From Callipepla californica brunnescens (lineage: Eukaryota > Chordata > Aves > Galliformes > Odontophoridae), in contig JALIRH010000002.1 of NCBI GenBank assembly GCA_023055505.1, positions 38,139,733 to 38,203,732 of the forward strand: a stretch of 64,000 bases of DNA, given 5' to 3'. The notes beneath the pieces are model-generated. The model was not told the DNA's origin. It was given only the letters and a program-made list of their open reading frames with translations, and did no database searches. The position numbers and the translations under genes are program-made. Within the stretch, counting starts at the first letter, position 1; each line of letters opens with the position of its first letter. Below, piece by piece: positions 26,991-37,087 of the stretch.

Positions 26991-29502
26991 AACGGTCTGC
27001 CATTTCGATTGAAATACGTCTGACTGTCCCCACCATGAAAGGAAAAGGTAGTAGCCACTCTGGGCCCCCTCCAGAGACAGCAGCCTAACAGAGACATACT
27101 GTAAGACCAACTCCTGCAGTACGTGCTGTAATCAGCCACAGACTCTCACAGGAGCTGGTACAAAACCTGAAATACAGAGATCTCTCAGGCCCTGTAGGGC
27201 TGCTGAGGAAAGAACCAGGGAGAGCTGAAAGTCCTGATACCCTCATGCTCAGAGAAACCAAAGTAAGCAGCTGTGCCTTTTCAGTTTTGTGGCCTTGATC
27301 ATTTTTCCAGTGGTGAAAAGCCTTCAGGAATGTCTTAGATGTTTGGGAAACCTCCCATCAGGGAACAGAGCACTGCAAAGGAGTTGCTACTTGGTAATCT
27401 TGAAGATATACTGCTTGATTTTTCTGGAACTAAAAAGGTCACTGATTGTGATGTTGAAAATGAGTTCTGGCATGCTGAATCACTCAGCCACTGACAACTT
27501 GTTCTGCGCCTTTTGCCAGGTACCACTACAGAAACAAATGTCTCCAGACATCAGCCTACCCTCAAAGCTATTCCAGTGATAACAGATAAAGACAGAACAC
27601 GACTTTCAGACATCAGGCCTGTAGCTGGCAATGGTTATTGTATAAGGCGATAGGAGAAGATAGGACAGGATGTTTTTATCAAGCGTAACAGAGCCAGAAG
27701 CAGAGTACTAGTCTGAATGGGAAAAAACTGGAGCTAAGGAGAACACAGGTCTTCACTATCAGAAATCTCTGGGGCTAGGCACTTCCAAGCAGACCCTTTA
27801 AAATGGAAAAAAAAAAAAAAAAAAAAAAAAAAGAGTTCCTAAGGGCAATTCAAGAAATTACAAAAATAGCCATCTACAACATTTGCTTGAGATCCTATGT
27901 GCAAGCAATGTGCAACATTAAAGAAATAGGTAATACAGATGGAGAACCAGCCTTAGAAATTTATTAAGATGATGAGCAGTACAGAGGTCTTTAGGCTTTA
28001 TGATAAAAACAGAAAAGTAACACTGAAATAAATCCAACATTTATCACAGCAAAATGATGAATTTACACTGAAAGAGGAGTAGTGGCTCTATGAAATGACA
28101 ATATCCGTTAATTTGGGAGCTCAAAGACAAATATCCCTGCTACTACCAATGCATAACACAGAGATGCCAAGAGTTGGATAGACAGAAAAGAACATTTCTT
28201 TGGAAAGTTCAACTCCTTTGGACAAATGGATGTACGATAAACAAAAATAAAAACCCACTGATGCTCCAGAACATTAACTTATGTGGCAGATGTGACACAT
28301 ACATTTTTGGTAATGAATAGATGGTTCAGAAATAGAAGAGATAACTCTGCTGTTCCCCAGAGCACTGTACTCTGCCCCATGCACTTATTACTGCTTGATG
28401 GAACTCTGGCACAGCCATGTCTGTCAGGCAGCCACGATATGAAACTGAATGTCAAAAGCTAATTTTGCTTCTTACTCCTGCTACAGTTGTTGCCTGCTGA
28501 ACAAATTTTGCCTACTGGAAAACAAGCAACTTTCTGCACTTTTAGAGGAAGAAAACAGAAAAAGTGTAACATTGTGTGATGCAAGAGTGACCAAGAGGAA
28601 GAGGTATCATATAGACATTTAAAACAAGTTAAAAGGTGGGAAACTGCTGATACTGAGCCATCCAGTCTAACACGAGAGCATGTATGATGATAAGGTTTAT
28701 AATTTCTGTTCCTGACAGGCCGTAACTATCTCAAGGACAACCCATCAGCAAGCAAAGTAGTGTGATTGGTGTGGTTGGACATACTGTAAAGGACCATGGA
28801 CATCTGTAAGAAGAGCAGAAAAGAACACTTCAACTTTCTAACACGTAGGCAGTATGAGTACCATAAATGAAACACAAACAAAGCACAGATAGATAAATCC
28901 AGGTACAGTAGTCCAACAAATAGAGCAAAGGAACAAGCAGATAACAAAGGAAAGCATCTTTATTGTGTTTGAAAAACCATGGTGCTGCAGTGGGATGTGG
29001 TCAAAGGTCATGTCCTCAGTATAAATGACAATTTAGCTATATAGATTATACTCTATCTAACTCTTTGCTATCAGCAAACTTTTTAAATGAATGCAACAAC
29101 AAGTGATCTACCACACTGTTTAGCTTTTGGAGGGGGAAGCGTAGCCTATCAGAGAGGAGACTACCACAAGGTATAATTAAAAATACACTTTAAACCCTAA
29201 GCTTCTGAAAATGCCCATTTTAGTCTCTCCATGCTTCATTTAATAATTTGTAAAACAGGGATAAAAATACTTTCTCTCCCATAAATGTTTGTCATTTGAT
29301 TAAAATGTCAAAATTTGAAATGCAGTCTGTCATAGTTATATGTAAGAATATGCATAAATACAAGAAGCTACATAAATGTACTGTATTTGCTTGTGTACAT
29401 GACAAACAAATGTGCAGCTGTCATACAGACAGACAGGCAATCCCCAGAGCAGGACTCAAATGTCATTTTATGTCTCAGTTTGATGTGGGCAACAGGCAAT
29501 AT
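26991..29502. other. Intergenic, no gene seen
   Basis: No coding or repeat family was recognised apart from the A tract at 27807. Confidence 0.65.
27807..27832 (+). repeat. Poly(A) tract, 26 nt
   Basis: Uninterrupted run of 26 A in unassigned intergenic DNA, after GACCCTTTAAAATGG. Confidence 0.95.
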
Positions 29503-29903
29503 TCACAGAACCATAGAATCATTAAAGTTGGAAAAGACCTCTACGATCATCTAGCCCAACGCTGTGTCAACTCATCAATGCCATGCCCACTAATCATGTC
29601 TCTAATTGCTACATCTCCACGTTTCTTGAGCACCTCCAGGGACAGTGGCTTCACCATCTCCCTGGAGAGTTTGTTCCAATGCCTCACCAGTCTTTCTGAG
29701 AAGAAACTGTTCCTAATATCCAAACTGAACCTCCAGTGATGTAACTTGAGGCCGTTATTTCTTTCCCTTCGCTGTTACCTGGGAAAGGAAGCTGCCCTCA
29801 ATCACATCACCTTCCCACTCCTTCTGGCTGCGCTGCTTCTGATGCAATCCAGGATGCCACTGGCTTCGCTGGCCACCTCTGCACACTGCTGGTTCGTGTT
29901 CAA
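29503..29903 (-). mobile_element. CR1 LINE 3' fragment
   Basis: Starts with the reversed CR1 terminus (ccatagaatcattaaagttgg), continues through the typical 3' UTR (AAGACCTCTACGATCATCTAG) to ORF2 sequence ending near CACACTGCTGGTTCGTGTTC. 5'-truncated at about 29903, where it meets the CpG-dense block. Confidence 0.88.
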
Positions 29904-29974
29904 CAATCACAAAAAATAAAAATCACCGGCACATACTACAGACCTGGTGCCTTCCTCAGCCTCCTCTCCTATCC

Positions 29975-30195
29975 ACCGGGGGGTGATGTCCTCCCGCCCG
30001 CGGCCCGGCGGTGGCTGCCGCCCCGCACGTTGCAGATCCGCCAGCAGATGGCTCCTTCCTACCGCGCAACGCTGCGCATCGCCTCTCCTCGCAGAGCAAT
30101 TCAGCGGCACGCTGCTGGACGGCTGAAGGAATGCGACGCGGAAAACATCGCTTTTCGAAGCGTAATAGCTTCGCGGGGACGTAACGCACTTGTTT
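29975..30195. promoter_or_regulatory. Isolated CpG-dense block (CpG-island-like)
   Basis: By eye about 29 CpG in about 220 bp, in otherwise CpG-poor AT-rich DNA. It starts just after a 5'-truncated CR1 and lies about 4.7 kb upstream of the SNAI2 start. Short open frames cross it on both strands, but none resembles a known protein. It could be an unmethylated promoter or enhancer of SNAI2 or a noncoding RNA, or part of an unrecognised CpG-rich repeat. It is short for a formal CpG island. Confidence 0.5.
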
Positions 30196-33100
30196 CAATG
30201 AATACTTGTCACGGTACTGCACGCATAAGCGGAGCTGAATTTATTGGACTAGAGTCACATCTCGGATCTGCTAGAGTAGATCTGAAGTAGTTCAGCTGTA
30301 GGCAGCGGAGACACTGCAGATGGGAATGACAGGGGAATTTGGCCTGTTGTTAAAATATCTTCATGTAGAAGCAGAAATGTAGGAAAACTATAACCAGGTC
30401 CCTTCATGATGGGCTACACTGACTCTAACCTGAACCCTCTTACAGTCAGTGAGGCTCCACAGGTGTCAAGGAGAGCACACAGAAACCACCCTTCTTTAAA
30501 CTACCTGGTCCAAAAGGGACTGTCTTCTATCTGATTAATAAAGAAAGCTTCTTCACAATAAGTGCTATTTATATATACATTAAAGTATTAATAATAGTAA
30601 TCATAACATTGCAGATGAGCTTAGACCTCTAAGGCACCCGCTTCAAAGCTTCTTGACTTCAAGAACTTTGAAAGTTCAGACTGAATCAGACTTCTGTGGT
30701 TCAATCATTGTCTCTTTAATAGGTTTGAGCCGGAATTATGAACCTGAATTAACCAAAACACAAAGGAACACTTAGCTTTATAACATGTCCTAAAAGCAAA
30801 CTTCTTGTTTAGTCTCACCGAATCTCAGTTCAGATCCTATTACACAAATGAACTTGATAAGTCTCACTTGAAACACCTGGTTTTAGAAAATCTGTATATG
30901 CAGGTGTAAAACCTTCAGAACTTGAAGAATTTTAACTTCAATTCAAAAGCAAAATGTCCAAAATCCAAAATTTTCTTCTGACTCATTGAACATTAAGTAT
31001 ACAAGCCCAGGGCTCATTGTGATTTCACACCATTCCTTCTAAAGTTGCTGCCATTTATGCTGATAGTTCAGGTCAGAATTTAGAAGAATAAATAAAACAC
31101 AGAAGGTTTCCTAAAGATGTGTTTCAAAAACATTTATTTAGGTGCATGTGTTAGGCCAAGGGGAAGGATCCCTAATTGCTTCCCTCTGCTCTGTTAATTT
31201 CAAACTTATCCCTCTCATCCATCCAACCTAATTACATCTGAGGTGCTCCTCACCTTTTATCTCCATTAAACCCTTACTGCTTCTAAAATTTACACCACTC
31301 CTTTACTTTCCCGGGATACACCAGATGACACTGAGGTCTAAGCTTAGCTGATATATTCCACATTCAATTAGCTATTGAACACTGATCTTTTTTCCTCCTT
31401 ATTTTTTTTTTCACCTCCATAGAAATCATGTCATACTTTCCTCTGAATTGTAGGAGGCATATGAGCTGACAGACCTATACCGTGAGTTGGTTCTGCTTTT
31501 ACTCCCCCTGGGGCATAGCCATTGTCTGCACCAATATGGTATGCTCCACTGGGCTGGGTACCTCTGGGGGCTCCTCTGAACCTTCATTGGGCTCCATAGC
31601 AGGCGCAGGCAAAACGTGCTCAGCTGTGTAGTGTCTCAAACACAGTGTATTCTGGGAACAGCCATCCAGCATAACTCATTTCATATTCTAATTTTTTTCT
31701 ATGAATTTTGCTGTGATTTATCCAGACATTTACCACGTTCTGAGCCACGGTCTTGCTAATAATTGAGGCGTGATAAGGACATGAACTCTTTAATGTGAAA
31801 AACCTGAGCTGTTGATGGATTAGTTTTGGTCCTTCTTCCCTCTTTGATAACAAAGGCACTTCTGGCCTCCTTCCATTTCCAGAAAGCTGAGTAACAAAAG
31901 TTGCTGCCGTTCTCAGAAAGCCCAACGAGAAAGGGGTTTGGGGAAGCTGTCAGAAGCTGAGGCTCACGGATTATTATTTAGACACATAAACAAGAGAAAG
32001 GCAATTCCTGCTATGTGGTTGAAACTCAGGGCCTAAGCACTCTACCCATGCAAAGCACATGCCAATCTTTCAGGCAGCGGATGTGCACGGGTCGCTTCCC
32101 ACCTGCTTCACAGAGCAGCAATTAGCAGCACAGTGGCATTAGCAAGACGCTTTACACCAGCTTTCAAAGCGATGAGCTACAGAAGCTGTGACAGACCAAT
32201 TAATTGTAACACTTGGGGGAGAAGTGCTCAGCCTGTCTCTTTGGAGCACAAGGCCTCGCCCACTGGCACAGGGCCCTGCAGAAGCATCCTTGCTGTCCGC
32301 CATCTCTCCTGCCAAGGGGAACTCTCCCACCCTCTGTGGTCGACCTTTGTGTTTCCTTTCTTGCTCAGGGATGGATGCTGCATGCCTGTGAGTGCCCTCT
32401 CATCCACATTTGCCAGTAAACACTCAGAGCACCTGTTTACTCTGACTCACCCACCCCTCACGCAGACTCTCCCTTTTTTTTGACAGCAGACCTCACTCAG
32501 GCAGTATGTGTTGCTAATATCCTTTCAGGACCGTGTAATAACATGCCTTCTACCCAATTCCTAACATCCTTCAATCAGCTCGGCTCAGCCAGTGGGCTAA
32601 CTGCTTATGCTTCTGTGATTTATATAACTGCAATTAATTTGAACTGCATCACTCCGGTGTTATGCTGGTGAAAATGCCCCGAGAGGGAGTACCTCACTGG
32701 TGAATCAGACCCTTTGCTTTTAACAAATATACAAAGGAACAGATCTCGAGCCAGTGAAAATCTGCATGGCTCCATTCATTTCAACACAGGGACTTAAAGC
32801 AGCTTGAGTCCTGAATCACAGCTCATGTAGCAGACTATTTAGATACAGACTAATGCCTCACATCCTGAAATGCAATGCTTTCCCAGAGCTGGCAGGGAAC
32901 AGAAGAGCTGAGAGGGGACCAGCGTCACGAACGTCCCTCTCAAAAGTACGCTGTGGATTTCATGGTTTCTGTAGAGTGAAGGAAAGCAGCAGCTTTCCTC
33001 TCTGTGTGAAAAGCTGCACTTCTCCCTCCTGCCCTGTTTCAGAGCAGGTAACCGGGAAGTCCCTTTTGTTGCAGCTTTCTCTCTCCTTCCCCAGGCTGGG

Positions 33101-34229
33101 TGTCTTCCCTGCAGCCTGGGAGCCCGTGTGACACCTCTCACTGTCACACACAAGGGAGACACTGAGCAGCTGAACCTTTTTAATCAGTTCTTGAAAATGG
33201 CCAACTTTCTCTGCACTTGTTCTGGCATCCCAGAGATTAAGAAGCCATGCAGCTTGACAAAGCACTTTGTTCTGACGTGTCTTAACAGAACCAGAGGGGC
33301 TTTTTTTTTTTTTTTTCCACGTCTCTGTTCCAACACCTGCTGCAAAAAATGGGCTGGGGTGGGCTCTGTAGAGCACAGGACACAGCCCTAGCGGCACACC
33401 ACACAGCATACCAACATGTGCCTGGGCAGGTGAAGTTAAATACAAAGAGGGGAAGAGTGGTGGGGAAGGCAGAATGGGAGACAGCGTGGTCTGGGTTAGA
33501 AATCCACCAGCACTCATCTCTCCACATTTTCAAAATGCAAATGTTTGAAAATTAAAATAAATAACATCTATGTGACTAAATGCCTCCTCTGAACCACTTT
33601 AGATAACCAGAACGTTCTGTGGCCCATTTGAGAGACTTTCATCCTAAATGAAATACATGACACAGATTATACCTGCATAGGATATCGAGAGGTCTTAACA
33701 TACTAATGGAGAAATGCATTTAAGAGACATCACTCAGTCTGTAATTTGGGGGGGGTTGCTTATCTGTGCATCTTTTAACTGCTTCGAGTAATTAGGAAAA
33801 TTCCCTTGGCGGTGCTCTAAGAGGACGGGCAAAAGAATGACACAGTAGTTCCCAAGGAGGGAAAGGTCCAAGTTTTGCATTTTGTAGATTTTTAAAGTTA
33901 AAGAAAAAAAAAAAAAAAAAGTAGTATCCTTCATAGGAACAGCCTGTCTGAACCAGTATGCATGTTTACAGCACATAAAACCTATCACCCCCTCTGATAA
34001 TGTTTTCATGGGCTACTCCCTCAGCTTGGGCTCGCCAGCAGTATCTCGCTGGCCCCTGTGCCTGGAAGGGGCAGGCTGGGGAGCAGCTGCTCGTCCCCAG
34101 CATTTCCTGAGCACAGATTTCAAAGGCAGCTCCCAGCCAGAGCAGCTCACAGCCTGCCCCAAGCTTTGCTCTGCAGGATAACATGTTCTCTTGCAGTGTC
34201 CCCCTTGCTGCCCTTCACGGACAGTTTGT
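30196..34229. other. Upstream flank of SNAI2, no gene seen
   Basis: About 4 kb between the CpG-dense block and the proximal promoter. GC content rises towards the gene (from about 32100). No exon, repeat family or RNA gene was recognised. Regulatory DNA is likely here by position only. Confidence 0.6.
33301..33316 (+). repeat. Poly(T) tract, 16 nt
   Basis: Run of 16 T, 1.5 kb before the SNAI2 start; another 17-nt A run lies at 33904-33920. Confidence 0.95.
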
Positions 34230-34539
34230 CCCATTGTAATTCTTATATCAAACATCTGGAAAAGAGACACTTAAAGAAAGTTTAAGTGCGCGTGACTTAT
34301 TCGGGAAGCAAAACAAAAAAAGAAACCTCGGCTGAATCAATAAAGTGACCTTTTATTGTTAAAGCCCTACGACCAAGGCATTTTTTTAGGCTGATATTCC
34401 CGAGGAGCGCCGCACACCCGCTCTGCAGTACCAGGCTGCTCTGCTCCTCTGTGCACAGCTGTCTCCAGCGGGAGGAGCTGAAACCTGAAGCAAAGCCTCC
34501 GAGCGGGGATTGGGTCCGTCCTGCGAGCAGCCCTCCCAG

Positions 34540-34544
<5 letters not shown>

Positions 34545-34571
<27 letters not shown>
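34545..34571 (+). repeat. Poly(A) tract, 27 nt, in SNAI2 promoter
   Basis: Uninterrupted run of 27 A about 250 nt before the SNAI2 start codon, the longest homopolymer in the window. Such runs slip in replication, and assembly length may be unreliable. Confidence 0.95.
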
Positions 34572-34710
34572 CCCAGCCTGTTTGGAAAAGTGCTTGAGAA
34601 CATCCAGAAGTGATTGGAGGAGGAGAAAACCCTTCCCCCCTGCACCTGACTTGCGGGTATTTACAGCACTTTTCAAGGCGCCTCTGCAGTGCCACTACAC
34701 AGCGGAGTGC

Positions 34711-34731
34711 ATGGAGCAGACAATGCGATAG
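34711..34731 (+). other. Upstream ORF 1 in SNAI2 leader (6 codons)
   Basis: ATG at 34711 followed by five sense codons (one of them another ATG) and TAG at 34729-34731, ending 91 nt before the SNAI2 ATG. The context has T at -3 and G at +4, so initiation would be moderate or weak. It counts only if transcription starts upstream of 34711, which is likely but not shown by the sequence. Confidence 0.5.
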
Positions 34732-34737
34732 GGACGG

Positions 34738-34752
34738 ATGCTCTCGCAGTGA
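34738..34752 (+). other. Upstream ORF 2 in SNAI2 leader (4 codons)
   Basis: ATG at 34738, three sense codons and TGA at 34750-34752, with A... no: G at -3 is provided by GGATG context, giving a plausible start. It ends 70 nt before the SNAI2 ATG and lies 6 nt after uORF 1. Use depends on the transcription start site. Confidence 0.45.
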
Positions 34753-34822
34753 TAGTGTGTGCTGCACCGCTGCCCCGACCCAAAAGGAGACCCTGCAAAG
34801 AAAGAGAAACCCTGCCTTCAAA

Positions 34823-34901
34823 ATGCCGCGCTCCTTCCTGGTCAAGAAACATTTCAATTCATCCAAGAAGCCAAACTACAGCGAACTGGACACTCATACA
34901 G
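34823..34901 (+). other. SNAI2: SNAI2 coding exon 1
   Basis: Codons 1-26 plus the first base of codon 27. It begins at ATG in context AAAATGC (A at -3) and ends at ACAG|GTAACA, a good donor. It encodes the SNAG motif and ends with residues DTHT. The 5' leader lies directly upstream in the same exon; the transcription start cannot be set from sequence alone. Confidence 0.96.
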
Positions 34902-37087
34902 GTAACAGAACGAAATCTCCGGCCGCCGCGTTGCATCCGAGGTTGCGTTTGCGGCGTGGCGGTGGAGAGGAGGGGTGGGATTGCTCCCCAGGCTCTGGGA
35001 GGGGGTCACTTCCCCGCTGGCTCTTTTTTCCTGTGCTTACCATGAGGGAGTTGTGACAAATATGTCAATGCTGCTCGGAATGAATCATGAAGTTTGCTCA
35101 TCCACTTGAACTCAGTTATTAAAAGAGGATTTGGAGTTTTCCTGCTCTACATCTGCTGGAAGTGGAGTTGAAACTTTCGCACAAATCCTTCAGGAAGTTT
35201 CACTGCTTCATTGTATCAGGCTGCATGGATTTAGAAGCAGCATGCTGCCTTGAGGAGGCTCTCAAACTTTAATATGTCTGTTCCAGGGTGCAGTCTCAAC
35301 CCATCAGTGTATTTGTATCCAATCGTATTTCCTTAATCTGCCTTATAGGCGGATGAACATAACGAGTGTTTGACTTAGGCACTTTTTAATGTCCCAAATG
35401 TTAATTTTGCTGCCTTTTAAAATACTTTTCAGTTCTCTTACCTTAACATTTTCTTCTTTTCTCCAGTGATTATATCCCCATACCTGTATGAAAGCTACCC
35501 GGTCCCTATCATACCGCAGCCAGAGATCCTGAGCTCTGTAGCTTACAACCCCATTACTGTGTGGACTACAACCGGGCTGCTACCATCTCCTCTACCCAAC
35601 GACCTCTCTCCGCTTTCTGGATACCCCTCATCCTTGGGAAGAGTCAGCCCACCTCCACCATCCGACACCTCCTCCAAAGATCACAGCGGTTCGGAAAGTC
35701 CCATTAGTGATGAAGAAGAGAGAATCCAGTCCAAGCTTTCAGACCCTCATGCCATCGAAGCTGAAAAGTTTCAGTGCAGTTTATGCAACAAGACCTATTC
35801 CACTTTCTCTGGGTTGGCCAAACACAAGCAGCTGCACTGTGATGCCCAGTCTAGGAAATCGTTCAGCTGCAAGTACTGTGACAAGGAGTATGTCAGCCTG
35901 GGAGCACTTAAGATGCATATCAGGACCCACACGCTACCTTGTGTCTGCAAGATCTGCGGAAAGGCTTTCTCCAGACCCTGGCTACTTCAAGGACACATCA
36001 GAACCCACACTGGTAAGAGCTGCAGCCTATTGCTGCTATTGCTTTCTGACATTATTTTTTTTTTTTCCATAAGTAGAACAAACATCACTGTTTCTTGACT
36101 AACCTGGAAATGTATGCATGAAATTTCAAATGTATCATTACATGGCCAAATTCTCCCTTTTCGAGGGGTGGGTGGGAGGGGCACACTCTGGCATGGATCA
36201 GCATTGCTGTTCTGATAACATCTTTTCACTATCTGATGGTGTTACTATAAGGATTTTATGTTAACTTTCAGGCTTTGGAAAATGGTAATGTTGAGAAGGC
36301 TTCAGCTGACTCTTAAATAGCAAAGCAGGAAGGCAATGCATGAGAGGCTTATCACTGACCCCTTAAGCAATTGGCAAGTTTTGCACGCGCTCTCTCAAGT
36401 CCTTAAGAATTAGAAACACTTCATCACCAAAACATTTTTTGTGCGTTGAGGCAAAAGCATGATTTTCTGTATAACACTGGGTACAATTTAACATCTGTAC
36501 AGATGTTTGCCACTTCTAAGCCAAAGCCCTCATCCCCAGTCATTCACACACAGCTAAGCAGAAAAACACTCCATGAAAATATGTGAAAAAACTGGGAGGA
36601 GCCCGACCTAGGAATACTGCCTGCACCTGTACGTGCAGAAGGTGTCAGCACCTTGTCTTTGGAGGCTGCACTTATTAACAGATTCCGAAGAGCCCGAGTT
36701 CTGCAAGTGCAATCCACAGTGCTGAAAGCTGTTGTATCTGTGGTCTGATTAACTTTGTATTGCACTTTCTTTTTTTTTTTTTTACTGTAACAAATCATTT
36801 GTCTGATTGAGTGTTTCTTAGGATAACAGTGAGTTTTATTTGTCCTAAGCTTGTACATCTTTTTTTAACGCTTTATTGTATTTTTGCTTGATGTTTCCTT
36901 TTTAGGAGAGAAACCGTTTTCCTGTCCTCACTGCAACAGGGCTTTTGCAGACAGATCCAATCTGAGGGCTCATCTGCAGACCCACTCGGATGTGAAGAAA
37001 TACCAGTGCAAAAATTGCTCCAAAACTTTCTCCAGAATGTCTCTTCTGCACAAACATGAGGAATCTGGCTGCTGTGTAGCACACTGA
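34823..37087 (+). CDS. SNAI2: SNAI2 (Slug), zinc-finger transcriptional repressor; spliced CDS join(34823..34901,35467..36012,36906..37087)
   Basis: The spliced frame encodes 268 residues, the usual length for vertebrate Slug. Residues 1-9 (MPRSFLVKK) are the SNAG motif, known in this family to recruit co-repressors such as LSD1/CoREST. Residues ~65-125 are Pro/Ser/acid-rich and include the Slug-specific region. Five zinc fingers follow: C130/C133/H146/H150, C161/C164/H177/H181, C187/C190/H203/H207, C215/C218/H231/H235, and an atypical CCHC finger C243/C246/H259/C264. Family knowledge: a nuclear factor binding CAGGTG E-boxes, repressing E-cadherin and driving neural-crest and mesoderm EMT. 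The start is chosen because SNAG must be N-terminal and the ATG has A at -3. Both introns have GT/AG ends and interrupt the frame in phase 1 (after one base of codons 27 and 209). No frameshift or missing ligand is seen, so it appears intact. SNAI1 is excluded by the Slug-type middle region and overall sequence. The gene sits alone, with no other gene in the window. Confidence 0.98.
34902..35466 (+). other. SNAI2: SNAI2 intron 1 (565 nt)
   Basis: Donor GTAACA at 34902; acceptor TTCTTTTCTCCAG ends at 35466 after a T-rich tract. The first ~100 nt are GC- and CpG-rich (GGCCGCCGCG near 34921), continuing the CpG-rich zone of the promoter; the rest is AT-rich. I see no gene or repeat inside it. 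Confidence 0.93.
35467..36012 (+). other. SNAI2: SNAI2 coding exon 2
   Basis: 546 nt covering the rest of codon 27 through the first base of codon 209. It encodes the Pro/Ser-rich repression region, the acidic SDEEE stretch and zinc fingers 1-3. The donor is ACTG|GTAAGA, a near-consensus 5' splice site. The split falls in the conserved HTGEKP linker, so fingers 4 and 5 come from exon 3. Confidence 0.97.
36013..36905 (+). other. SNAI2: SNAI2 intron 2 (893 nt)
   Basis: Donor GTAAGA at 36013; acceptor TTTCCTTTTTAG ends at 36905. It contains T-runs at about 36056-36067 and 36771-36783, and a strong G-quadruplex motif on the sense strand at 36165-36181. If retained, the frame stays open to a stop at 36096-36098. 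No gene or mobile element is seen in it. Confidence 0.94.
36165..36181 (+). promoter_or_regulatory. G-quadruplex motif in SNAI2 intron 2
   Basis: GGGGTGGGTGGGAGGGG: four G-tracts with three 1-nt loops on the coding strand, about 150 nt after the exon 2 donor. Motifs of this form are known to fold as very stable parallel quadruplexes in DNA and RNA. A role in splicing or transcription here is inference. Confidence 0.7.
36906..37087 (+). other. SNAI2: SNAI2 coding exon 3
   Basis: 182 nt from the second base of codon 209 to TGA at 37085-37087. It encodes the GEKP linker, zinc finger 4 and the atypical CCHC finger 5, ending GCCVAH. The 3' UTR follows in the same exon. Confidence 0.97.

Larger units (their letters stand above)
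34230..34822 (+). promoter_or_regulatory. SNAI2: SNAI2 proximal promoter and 5' leader
   Basis: The DNA before the start codon is GC-richer than its surroundings (about 34386-34540) and continues CpG-rich into intron 1. Visible motifs: a Sox-type site TACAATG (34232-34238, minus strand), an E-box CATCTG (34253-34258), a second Sox-like core ATTGTT (34355-34360) and a Snail-type E-box CACCTG (34643-34648). A TATTTAC at about 34659 could be a weak TATA-like element. Published work on chick Snail2 describes Sox9 and Snail2 itself acting on this promoter, which fits the motifs, but whether these exact copies are used is inference. A 27-nt A tract interrupts the region at 34545. Confidence 0.65.

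Noticed and set aside
27807..27832. Poly(A) tract as a processed-pseudogene tail
   Set aside because: No exon-like sequence or poly(A) signal upstream, and CR1 does not use poly(A) tails; simple slippage is likelier.
29296..29739. + strand open frame of 147 codons
   Set aside because: Its second half runs antisense through a CR1 3' end, so it is a chance frame.
32025..32075. Minus-strand GGGTAGAGTGCTTAGG resembling tRNA A-box
   Set aside because: No proper B-box and no arms that pair.
32960..33517. Minus-strand 185-codon frame
   Set aside because: Low-complexity and Pro/Ser/Cys-rich, crosses a poly(T) run, no domain; GC-rich chance frame.
35466..36098. 210-codon frame as a separate gene
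   Set aside because: It is SNAI2 exon 2 read into intron 2.
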